The position numbers and the translations under genes are program-made. A stretch of 5,907 nucleotides of DNA from the NCBI GenBank assembly GCA_946405325.1, contig CAMJGU010000061.1, positions 1-5,907 on the forward strand, in the 5' to 3' direction. The notes beneath the pieces were generated by a model that was given only the letters and a program-made list of their open reading frames with translations, searched no databases and was not told the DNA's origin. Shown here in pieces: positions 1 through 5,907 of this stretch. This DNA comes from an uncultured Clostridia bacterium (GTDB lineage Bacteria > Bacillota_A > Clostridia > Oscillospirales > Oscillospiraceae). The stretch's first letter is position 1. Every line of letters begins with the position of its first letter.

Positions 1-869
1 TTTTTGACTCCTACGATATTGCGCCCGGCGCGGAGATCACGACCGAGGCGAACCCCGAAAGCGCCCACGACGCGGACGCATTGCGGACGCTGCGCGGCGC
101 GGGCTTCAACCGCATTTCGCTGGGCATGCAGTCCGCCGACGACGCGGAGCTGCGCGCCGTGGGGCGCATCCACACCGCCGACGACACCGCAGCCGCGGTG
201 GACGCCGCGCGTCGGGCGGGCTTTGACAACCTGAGCCTCGACCTCATCTACGGCCTGCCCGGGCAGACGCGGGAGCGTTGGCGGGAAAGCCTCGCCGCTG
301 CGGTCGCGCTCGCGCCCGAGCATCTCTCCTGTTACGGGCTCAAGGTGGAACCCGGCACGCCGCTGTACGCGCGCCGCGGCAGCGTCACTCTGCCGGACGA
401 CGACGCGCAGGCAGATATGTACCTTGACGCTGTGGCGTATCTTACCGAGCGCGGGTACGCGCAGTATGAGATCTCCAACTTCGCGCGCCCCGGGCGTGCG
501 TCCCGCCACAACTTGAAATACTGGACGCTGGGCGAATACCTCGGCTTCGGGCCGGGTGCGCACTCGGATCTCGGCGGACGGCGCTTCGCCGTCGCGCGGG
601 ATCTGGACGCGTTTTTGCGCGGCGAGATCGCTTACAGCGAGGACGCCCCCATCGCACCGCGGGAGCGCGCGGCGGAGCGCGTCATGCTGGGGCTTCGGCT
701 CACGCGCGGGCTGCCCGCCGCGGAGCTTGCGGGCGCGGAGGCGGTGCTGGAGGAGTGCGCCGCCCACGGTCTCGCGGAACAAGTCGGCGACAACTGGCGT
801 CTTACCCCAAGAGGTTTCCTCGTTTCCAACGCCGTGATTCTGCGGGTACAGGAGGCCATGGGGCTGTAA
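1..869 (+). CDS. hemW: Radical SAM heme chaperone HemW (coproporphyrinogen III oxidase-like), 5'-truncated by window edge
   Basis: The reading frame is open from base 3, with no in-frame stop before TAA at 867-869, so the gene enters from the left. The 288 visible residues compare with about 370-380 for the family, so roughly 90 N-terminal residues are outside, including the CxxxCxxC motif that binds the [4Fe-4S]/SAM cluster. Visible family hallmarks are EITTEANPES near the start (cf. EITLEANP in HemW), then GFNRISLGMQS, LSLDLIYGLPGQT, HLSCYGLKVEPGTPLY, YEISNFARPG, and the HNLKYW...YLGFGPGAHS block typical of HemW. A TTG at 81 could be taken as a start but would cut off the conserved EANP segment, so it is rejected. 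HemW proteins are cytoplasmic heme-binding radical-SAM proteins thought to deliver heme to respiratory enzymes; they are often misannotated as oxygen-independent coproporphyrinogen oxidase (HemN). The HN..YW / GxGAHS signature favours HemW, but the missing N-terminus leaves some doubt. No terminator is seen after the stop, so transcripts could read into the next gene. Confidence 0.9.
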   Translation, partial: FDSYDIAPGAEITTEANPESAHDADALRTLRGAGFNRISLGMQSADDAELRAVGRIHTADDTAAAVDAARRAGFDNLSLDLIYGLPGQTRERWRESLAAAVALAPEHLSCYGLKVEPGTPLYARRGSVTLPDDDAQADMYLDAVAYLTERGYAQYEISNFARPGRASRHNLKYWTLGEYLGFGPGAHSDLGGRRFAVARDLDAFLRGEIAYSEDAPIAPRERAAERVMLGLRLTRGLPAAELAGAEAVLEECAAHGLAEQVGDNWRLTPRGFLVSNAVILRVQEAMGL

Positions 870-872
870 TTC

Positions 873-900
873 TTTACTTTTCGTACAAATCGTGTATAAT
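873..900 (+). promoter_or_regulatory. Sigma-A-type promoter for the SLH/phosphodiester glycosidase gene
   Basis: A perfect TATAAT -10 box lies at 895-900 and a TTTACT -35 box (4 of 6 matches to TTGACA) at 873-878, with a 16-base spacer. It sits in the AT-rich gap that starts 3 bases after the hemW stop. Transcription would start near 906-908, giving a leader of about 30 bases. A GTG at 892 in frame with the downstream gene overlaps this -10 box and so would not be on the transcript. Confidence 0.75.
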
Positions 901-922
901 ATGACATTTAGCAATCAAAACC

Positions 923-930
923 GAGGAGGA
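923..930 (+). promoter_or_regulatory. Ribosome binding site that fixes the GTG start at 937
   Basis: GAGGAGGA at 923-930 is a strong Shine-Dalgarno sequence 6 bases before GTG 937. It picks this GTG over the upstream in-frame GTG at 892, whose extra 15 residues would precede and spoil an otherwise normal signal peptide. Confidence 0.85.
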
Positions 931-936
931 TTTACC

Positions 937-3900
937 GTGAGGCTCACATTCAAAAAACTGCTCGCGTCGGCGCTCGCCGCCGCGCTTCTCATCACACCGC
1001 TGCCCGTGCGCGCGTCCGACGCGCTGGGACACGACCTCGCCGCGCGGGACACTGCGCTGGCGCAGAGCGTCCAGCTCGCGGACGGTACATTCTGGAGCGA
1101 TTCCCACTCCGACCTGCGGCAGGAAAACTATGTTGTGTACACGCCCGGCGGACGCGTGACGCCGCTGGTCACCTACGGCGAGACCTCGCGCTCCCTGACC
1201 ACGGTGCTCAGCGCCGCGAAGGAGCAGGAGACGCAGGGCTTGCGCGTGGTCGCCGGCATCAACGGGGACTACTACGGCGTACAGCACGGCATCCCCCTCG
1301 GCACCACCATGTCCGACGGCGTACTGCGCAACATCAGCTGCGACCCCTATTATGCGGTGGGCTTCCGCGCCGACGGCAGCGCCATGATCGGCGATCCGCA
1401 GCTCGCGATCCATGCCACCGTCAACAACGGCGAGAGCTTCGGTCTCTACTCCTTCAACCACGTCCGCCAGAGCGACTACGGCGTATTTCTCTACGACCAC
1501 AACTTCAACGCCCGCCACACCACCGGCACCAGCGAAAGCGGCGTCGACGTGCTCTGCGTGGTGGAGAGCGGCGCGCTGACCATCGGCGGCACACTGACCC
1601 TGCGCGTGGTCGAAGTGCTTCCCGATGCGGTGGATACTGAGGTGCCGGAGGGCATGTACGTCCTGTCCGTGAACCACAAGGCGTCGACGGCTTACACCGC
1701 GCCGATTCTGGCGCTGCAAAGCGGCGACCGGATCGACGTGCTTGTGACCGCCAACGCCGGCAGCGAGTGGAACGAGTGCGTCAACCTCATCGGTGCGCCG
1801 GAGCTGCTGGTCAAGGACGGCGAAGTGCAGTCCGGCCTCCCCACCGGCACCGCGCCGCGCACCGCCGTCGGCCAGAGGCCCAACGGCTCCCTCATCTTCT
1901 ACACCATCGACGGCCGCCAGGCCGGTTACAGCATCGGCGCGACGCTCACCGCCGTCGCCATGCGCCTTGCGGAGCTGGGCTGCGTCACGGCGGTTGCGCT
2001 GGACGGCGGCGGCTCCACCACGCTGGTCGCCACTATGCCGAATGAGACAGCCGCCCGCGTCGTGAACGCGCCCTCCGAGGGCAGCGCCCGCGCGGTCTCC
2101 AACCACATTCTTTTGGTCGAGCCGAACACGGCCAGCAACCGACTGGATCATATCTATCTTGCCGCCTCCGCGCTCAAAGCGCTGCCCGGCGCGCAGATCC
2201 CGCTGACCGCCGCTGCCATCGACACCAACGGCCTGCCCATGGCCTCCGCCCGCATCACCTACCGCGCGGACAAGGGCAGCGTCAGCACCGACGGCGTGTT
2301 CACCGCGCCCGCCAAAACCGGCACCGCCAGGATCACGGCAAGCTATAACGGCAGGTCCGCCACAGCGGAGATCGAGATCACGGAGCCGGAGCGCATCGTA
2401 CTCAAGAGAAACGGCAGTGCGATCACATCGCTGACCATTGCGCCGAACAGTGAGGTCACGCTCACGGCGGAGGGCGTCGCCAACCATCTCGTGCTGGCAG
2501 GAGACAACCGCTGCTTTACCTGGCAGTATGAGGGCGACGGCGTTACGCTCCTCTCCGACGGCTATACGCTCCGTGCGGGCGGCGACGCCGGGGCGGGCAC
2601 GCTGACCGTCTCCTGCGGCAAAGCAAGCGTTTCGATCCCCGTCACGGTCGGCGTCGTGCCGCCGCAGCTGATCAACGGCTTTGAGGCCGCCTTCGAACCG
2701 ATCACCGACGTCATTGCGCCTGTCGAGGGCGACCCCGCCGCGACGGTCGCGGACCCGCTGCTGACCCTCTCCCGCGCCACGGCCGCCGCCCACGTGCACA
2801 ACGGCAAGGCGTCCGGACGGCTGGACTACGCTCTGGATGGGCAAAAGGCCGTCCGGCTGCCCCTCAGCTACTCCATTGCACCGGAGTACAATGTGCTGAC
2901 CCTCTGGGTTTACAGCGACGGCACCAATGCGGCGATCACCGTGATCACGGACGCCGGCCTTGCCTCGGCAGTCTCCCTCGCATTTACCGGATGGAAGCAG
3001 CTCTCCTTCTCGCTGCCCGAAGGCGCCAAAACGATCACCGGCCTTGCGATGGCCGGCGGCCAGGCGGTCAGCGGCACCATTTGGCTCGACCAGCTGCTGC
3101 TCTCCGACAGTCTCAAGTTCGACGAGGCGGCGCCCGAGCTTTCGCTGACGCTGGACACTGAGACAAACACGCTCACCGGCCGCGCCTTTGACGCCGTCAG
3201 CGGCGCAACGCTGCCGACGCTCCGCCTCGCCTATGACGGAAAGGCGCTTGCGCACAGCTTCGACGCGCGCACCGGCGCGATCCGCGCAGCCCTGCCCGCT
3301 TATGACGGTAAGGCGCACTATGTGACGCTGACCGCCGGAGACACGGCGGGCAATCTCACCCGCAAGAGCGTCTACATCCCCGCCGGCGAAACTCTTGCGC
3401 CCGCGTTCCCCGATCTGGAGGGACACTGGAGCAATCCCAGCGCCGAATACCTCAAGCGCACCGGGCTCTCCATCGGCGACGACAAGGGGCTCTACCGTCC
3501 GGATGCCAACATCACCCGGCAGGAGTTTGCCACCATGCTCTACCGCTACCTCGCGCCCACGCAGGATTTCAGCGGCGTAACGCTGCCGTTTGACGACGTG
3601 GAGCAGATCGGCGATTGGGCGCTCGACGCCGCCCGCGCGATGTACGCCGTCGGCATCGTCAACGGAAGCAAGCTGGCTACCGGCGAATTGTTGTACCTGC
3701 CGACGGCCAACATCACGCGGCAGGAGGCTGTCACCATGCTGGGCCGTCTGCTGGACAAGGGCTATGCCGTGGGCGAACTGCCCTATACCGACGCCGACGC
3801 GGTCGGCGACTGGGCGGCGGAGCACGTCTCCATTCTCGGCACGGCGGGCGTATTCGAGGAATTTGTCACGGATACCTTCAACCCGCTCCGCCCGCTGACG

Positions 3901-3939
3901 CGCGGTGAGATGGCGTCGATGCTGCTGCGCATCAACTGA
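937..3939 (+). CDS. Secreted phosphodiester glycosidase-family (NAGPA) protein with three S-layer homology domains
   Basis: This is a 1000-residue surface protein. Residues 1-26 form a Sec signal peptide: basic MRLTFKK, a hydrophobic Ala/Leu core, and a VRA cleavage site before S27. Residues of about 80-396 match the phosphodiester glycosidase family (NAGPA, formerly DUF2233): GINGDYYG (107-114), PRTAVG (307-312), and VALDGGGSTT (353-362), followed by the closing VSNHILLVEP. Human NAGPA removes GlcNAc from GlcNAc-1-phospho-6-mannose; the bacterial substrates are mostly unknown. Residues 401-485 look like a bacterial Ig-like fold (VSTDGVFTAPAKTGTARITA), and about 486-573 like a second beta domain. 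Residues 574-725 resemble a carbohydrate-binding jelly roll (LTLWVYSDG, FTGWKQLSFSLP, SGTIWLDQL), and 729-818 another Ig-like module. Three SLH domains follow (about 823-873, 884-944, 949-1000), each with the TRAE-like core (ITRQE, ITRQE, LTRGE). SLH domains usually bind pyruvylated secondary wall polymer, so the enzyme is probably held on the cell wall facing outward. It has its own promoter and terminator, suggesting a single-gene unit. The family call is firm; enzymatic activity and substrate are inferred. Confidence 0.9.
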   Translation: MRLTFKKLLASALAAALLITPLPVRASDALGHDLAARDTALAQSVQLADGTFWSDSHSDLRQENYVVYTPGGRVTPLVTYGETSRSLTTVLSAAKEQETQGLRVVAGINGDYYGVQHGIPLGTTMSDGVLRNISCDPYYAVGFRADGSAMIGDPQLAIHATVNNGESFGLYSFNHVRQSDYGVFLYDHNFNARHTTGTSESGVDVLCVVESGALTIGGTLTLRVVEVLPDAVDTEVPEGMYVLSVNHKASTAYTAPILALQSGDRIDVLVTANAGSEWNECVNLIGAPELLVKDGEVQSGLPTGTAPRTAVGQRPNGSLIFYTIDGRQAGYSIGATLTAVAMRLAELGCVTAVALDGGGSTTLVATMPNETAARVVNAPSEGSARAVSNHILLVEPNTASNRLDHIYLAASALKALPGAQIPLTAAAIDTNGLPMASARITYRADKGSVSTDGVFTAPAKTGTARITASYNGRSATAEIEITEPERIVLKRNGSAITSLTIAPNSEVTLTAEGVANHLVLAGDNRCFTWQYEGDGVTLLSDGYTLRAGGDAGAGTLTVSCGKASVSIPVTVGVVPPQLINGFEAAFEPITDVIAPVEGDPAATVADPLLTLSRATAAAHVHNGKASGRLDYALDGQKAVRLPLSYSIAPEYNVLTLWVYSDGTNAAITVITDAGLASAVSLAFTGWKQLSFSLPEGAKTITGLAMAGGQAVSGTIWLDQLLLSDSLKFDEAAPELSLTLDTETNTLTGRAFDAVSGATLPTLRLAYDGKALAHSFDARTGAIRAALPAYDGKAHYVTLTAGDTAGNLTRKSVYIPAGETLAPAFPDLEGHWSNPSAEYLKRTGLSIGDDKGLYRPDANITRQEFATMLYRYLAPTQDFSGVTLPFDDVEQIGDWALDAARAMYAVGIVNGSKLATGELLYLPTANITRQEAVTMLGRLLDKGYAVGELPYTDADAVGDWAAEHVSILGTAGVFEEFVTDTFNPLRPLTRGEMASMLLRIN

Positions 3940-3945
3940 ATAGAG

Positions 3946-3985
3946 AAAATTTGCGCGAAGCGGTTGCTTCGCGCAAATTTTTGTT
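3946..3985 (+). terminator. Strong intrinsic terminator after the SLH protein gene
   Basis: Bases 3946-3961 and 3966-3981 form a perfect 16-bp inverted repeat (core TTTGCGCGAAGC / GCTTCGCGCAAA) closed by the 4-base loop GGTT. The hairpin runs into TTTTT at 3978-3982, then GTT. It begins 7 bases after the stop codon at 3937-3939. The A-run at the left foot gives a T-run on the other strand, so it might work in both directions, but no convergent gene is present here. Confidence 0.9.
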
Positions 3986-4012
3986 GCACTTGCACAAGTT
4001 ATCCTGTATACT
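3984..4012 (+). promoter_or_regulatory. Likely promoter of the glnA-thioesterase unit
   Basis: TATACT at 4007-4012 (5 of 6 matches to TATAAT) is preceded by TTGCAC at 3984-3989, which keeps only the TTG of the -35 consensus, with a 17-base spacer. It abuts the T-tract of the preceding terminator. The start would fall near 4018-4020, giving a leader of about 26 bases, too short for a riboswitch. The weak -35 with a good -10 would fit a regulated promoter. No TGTNA-N7-TNACA site of the GlnR/TnrA type is visible in the gap. Confidence 0.65.
3988..3999. repeat. Short palindrome within the glnA promoter spacer, candidate operator
   Basis: ACTTG-CA-CAAGT is a perfect 5-bp inverted repeat around a 2-base centre. 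It overlaps the last bases of the -35 box and the start of the spacer. It also overlaps a tandem TTGCAC TTGCAC at 3984-3995. The position suits a repressor or activator site, but 5-bp arms can arise by chance and no regulator family is recognised. Confidence 0.3.
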
Positions 4013-4027
4013 ATGGGCAGATTTGCT

Positions 4028-4036
4028 AAAGGGGGT
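4028..4036 (+). promoter_or_regulatory. Ribosome binding site of glnA
   Basis: AAAGGGGGT matches the ideal AAAGGAGGT at 8 of 9 positions and lies 8 bases before ATG 4045. It supports this start, which also gives the conserved N-terminus MAKYTRED. Confidence 0.85.
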
Positions 4037-4044
4037 CTTTCTAT

Positions 4045-5376
4045 ATGGCTAAGTACACCCGTGAAGATGTGATCCGCATCGTGCGCGAGAAGAACGTGCA
4101 CTTTATCCGCATGCAGTTCACCGATATTTTCGGTCAGCTCAAGAACGTGACGCTGCCCGCCTCCCAGATCGAGAAGGCCGTGGACAATCAGATCATGTTC
4201 GACGGCAGCTCCATCGAGGGCTACACCCGCATCGAGGAGTCCGACCAGTACCTGCACCCCGATCTGGACACCTTTGTGGTGCTGCCCTGGGATCAGGAGT
4301 TCGGCATCAGCGCCCGCATGATCTGCGACGTATACAATCCCGACGGGACGCCCTTCGGCGGCGATCCCCGCGGTGTGCTGCACCGCGTGCTGCAGGAGGC
4401 CGCCGCCATGGGCTACTCCTTCAATGTCGGCCCGGAGTGCGAGTTCTTCCTCTTCAAGACCGACGAGCACGGCAAGCCCACCACCAAGACCAATGACGAG
4501 GTCGGTTACTTCGACGCCGGTCCGTTGGACACCGCCAACCTCACCCGCCAGAAGATCTGCATGGCTCTGGAGGAGATGGGCTTTGAGATCGAGGCGTCCC
4601 ACCACGAGTGCGCCGCCGGTCAGCACGAGATCGACTTCAAATACGCCGACGCGCTGACCGCCGCCGACGACATCATGACCTTCAAGCTGGCGGTCAAGAC
4701 GCTGGCGCAGAAGGACGGCCTGCACGCCACGTTCATGCCGAAGCCGCTGTTTGGCGTCGCGGGCAACGGCATGCACATCAACATGTCGCTCTTCAAGGAC
4801 GGCAAGAACGCCTTCTACGACGAAGGCGGCGAGCGCCGCCTCTCCGAGGTCGCGTACCACTTCATCGCGGGCGTGCTCGCCCACGTGCCGGCCATCTGCG
4901 CGCTGACCAACCCGCTGGTCAACTCCTACAAGCGTCTGGTGCCCGGCTATGAGGCGCCGTGCTACATCTCCTGGTCGACCGGCAACCGCAGCGCACTGAT
5001 CCGCGTGCCCGCGCCCCGCGGCTCCTCCACCCGCATCGAGCTGCGCAACCCCGATCCCTCCTGCAATCCGTATCTGGCGCTGGCGGTCTGCCTTGCCGCG
5101 GGTCTGGACGGCATCAAGCGCAATCTCACGCCCCCCGACGAGGTCACGGACAACATCTACGAGCTCTCCCCCGTCGAGCGCAAGGCAAAGGGCGTCGGCT
5201 CCCTGCCCGGTTCGCTCTCTGCCGCCATCGACGCGCTGCGCGGTGACGAGCTGATTTGCAGCGTCCTCGGCACCCACGCCCTGCTCCAGTACATCGCGGG
5301 CAAAGAGGATGAGTGGAACGCCTACTGCACGCGCGTGAGCTCCTGGGAGATCGAGCGGTACATCACCAACTACTGA
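4045..5376 (+). CDS. glnA: Glutamine synthetase, type I-alpha
   Basis: This enzyme makes L-glutamine from glutamate, ammonia and ATP as a cytoplasmic dodecamer and is the main entry of ammonium into metabolism. The protein has 443 residues, the short GSI-alpha size (B. subtilis GlnA, 444), and starts MAKYTRED almost as in Bacillus. The beta-grasp N-terminal domain contains [16 protein letters not shown] (52-67). Metal/glutamate ligands are all present: E131 and E133 in [11 protein letters not shown]188 in SHHE, E195 in GQHEIDF, H244 in the ATP-region motif [12 protein letters not shown], and E332 in STRIELR. The flap glutamate is E303 in VPGYEAP. R62, whose Bacillus counterpart mediates glutamine feedback inhibition, is conserved. 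The adenylylated-Tyr segment and insertion of GSI-beta are absent, so control should be by feedback and transcription. No glnR-like gene lies upstream, unlike the Bacillus glnRA operon. The stop is one base from the next start, so the two are probably cotranscribed. Confidence 0.98.
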   Translation: MAKYTREDVIRIVREKNVHFIRMQFTDIFGQLKNVTLPASQIEKAVDNQIMFDGSSIEGYTRIEESDQYLHPDLDTFVVLPWDQEFGISARMICDVYNPDGTPFGGDPRGVLHRVLQEAAAMGYSFNVGPECEFFLFKTDEHGKPTTKTNDEVGYFDAGPLDTANLTRQKICMALEEMGFEIEASHHECAAGQHEIDFKYADALTAADDIMTFKLAVKTLAQKDGLHATFMPKPLFGVAGNGMHINMSLFKDGKNAFYDEGGERRLSEVAYHFIAGVLAHVPAICALTNPLVNSYKRLVPGYEAPCYISWSTGNRSALIRVPAPRGSSTRIELRNPDPSCNPYLALAVCLAAGLDGIKRNLTPPDEVTDNIYELSPVERKAKGVGSLPGSLSAAIDALRGDELICSVLGTHALLQYIAGKEDEWNAYCTRVSSWEIERYITNY

Positions 5377-5377
5377 T

Positions 5378-5907
5378 ATGGAAAACCGGTACACACAGGA
5401 GTTTGCCGTTCTGCCCAGCGTCTGCGACAGCAGCGCGCGGCTCGGCATCCCCGACACCTTTGCCCTCTTCATGGACCTTGCCGCGATCCACGCCGAGCAT
5501 TTGGAGTTTGACACGCCGCGGCTGATGAAGCAGGGGCTCTTCTGGCTGACCGTGCGCACCCGCGTGCGCTTTTTCCGCCGTCCGAAGATGGCGGAGCGCG
5601 TAACGCTTGCGACGTGGCCGGAGCCGCCGAGCAAGCTGCGCACCGACCGCGACTACACCATCACGCGAAGCGGCGAGCTGCTCGTCGCCGGCAAGACGGA
5701 GTGGACGATCCTCGAGATGGACAGCGGCAAGCTGCACCCGATGGCGGGTATATTTGCGCCGGACTTCACGTTCCACCCCGACACTGTCTGGGAAGAACCG
5801 TTTACCCGCATGAAGGACGAACCTCTCGACGAGTTCGCACACTATACGGTGCGCTCCACGGACATCGACCTCGGCGGGCACATGAACAACGCCGCCTATC
5901 TCCGCGC
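5378..5907 (+). CDS. Acyl-ACP thioesterase-family protein (double hotdog), 3'-truncated by window edge
   Basis: ATG 5378 opens a frame without stops to the window end: 176 full codons of a protein that in bacteria usually has about 240-260. It begins MENRYTQEFAVLPSVCDSSA. Residues 24-41 (IPDTFALFMDLAAIHAEH) form the long hotdog helix. GLFWLTVRTRVRF (53-65) and ATWPEPPSKLRTDRDYTI (78-95) match the first hotdog domain of the acyl-ACP thioesterase family (PF01643), as does the TEW at 107-109. The second hotdog starts near residue 155 with VRSTDIDLGGHMNNAAYL, containing the conserved D162, D164 and H168. Such enzymes hydrolyse acyl-ACP to free fatty acid in the cytoplasm; chain-length preference cannot be read here. 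The start is one base after the glnA stop (TGATATG). No Shine-Dalgarno is seen close upstream, which suggests translational coupling to glnA. Position 166, Asn in plant enzymes, is Gly here. A general hotdog acyl-CoA thioesterase is a less likely alternative. Confidence 0.85.
   Translation, partial: MENRYTQEFAVLPSVCDSSARLGIPDTFALFMDLAAIHAEHLEFDTPRLMKQGLFWLTVRTRVRFFRRPKMAERVTLATWPEPPSKLRTDRDYTITRSGELLVAGKTEWTILEMDSGKLHPMAGIFAPDFTFHPDTVWEEPFTRMKDEPLDEFAHYTVRSTDIDLGGHMNNAAYLR

Noticed and set aside
81..869. TTG at 81 as the start of the hemW-like gene
   Set aside because: The frame is open to the window edge and the residues before 81 (EITTEANPES) are a conserved HemW segment, so the gene is truncated by the window rather than starting here.
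892..936. Upstream GTG start at 892 for the surface protein
   Set aside because: It overlaps the -10 box at 895-900, has no ribosome binding site, and adds residues that would bury the signal peptide; GTG 937 has a strong Shine-Dalgarno 6 bases upstream.
4013..4044. Riboswitch or glutamine-sensing leader RNA before glnA
   Set aside because: The predicted leader is only about 26 bases and shows no structure beyond the ribosome binding site.
4608..4952. Arg/His-rich + strand frames overlapping glnA and similar ones within the surface-protein gene
   Set aside because: They are out-of-frame shadows of strongly conserved coding sequence, with no ribosome binding sites and low-complexity translations.
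874..5643. A 1589-codon open frame on the - strand covering the surface-protein gene, the intergenic gap and glnA
   Set aside because: It is in codon register with both + strand genes, which share the same frame. Its stops would need sense codons TTA, CTA or TCA, and those are avoided in these GC-biased genes. Its translation is a monotonous Gly/Ala/Val/Arg/Asp-rich string with no recognisable domain, and the + strand genes have clear family motifs, promoters and ribosome binding sites.
5363..5881. A 172-codon open frame on the - strand opposite the thioesterase gene
   Set aside because: It lies antisense to a frame with clear hotdog-thioesterase motifs, has no promoter or family resemblance, and reflects the same codon bias.

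Overview
The window is GC-rich (about 60-65% in genes, clearly lower in the two intergenic gaps) and densely coded, with four genes all on the + strand. The features point to a high-GC, single-membrane Firmicute, most likely a clostridial lineage such as Oscillospirales (inference). They are: a short type I-alpha glutamine synthetase like that of Bacillus subtilis, an exported protein anchored by three S-layer homology (SLH) domains, near-consensus sigma-A-type promoters, and strong GGAGG-type ribosome binding sites. No mobile element, CRISPR array, tRNA or rRNA is visible.

Layout: (1) 1-869 is the 3' three quarters of hemW, a radical-SAM heme chaperone of the coproporphyrinogen-oxidase-like family; its start lies outside the window. 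(2) A promoter (873-900) begins right after the hemW stop and drives a 1000-residue secreted protein (937-3939). It has a signal peptide, an N-terminal phosphodiester glycosidase (NAGPA-type) domain, Ig-like and carbohydrate-binding-like beta modules, and three C-terminal SLH domains. (3) A strong intrinsic terminator (3946-3985) closes that unit, and the glnA promoter abuts its T-tract. (4) glnA (4045-5376) encodes glutamine synthetase. (5) One base after the glnA stop begins an acyl-ACP thioesterase-like gene (5378 to beyond the window end), probably translated by coupling to glnA.

The genes look like three neighbouring transcription units rather than one pathway: heme/radical-SAM chaperoning, cell-surface glycan processing, and a two-gene unit of nitrogen assimilation plus fatty-acyl release. 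I see no clear novel defence or mobile system. The observations most worth a second look are the surface-anchored phosphodiester glycosidase of unknown substrate, the tight glnA-thioesterase coupling, a Gly where plant acyl-ACP thioesterases carry an active-site Asn, and a small palindrome inside the glnA promoter.
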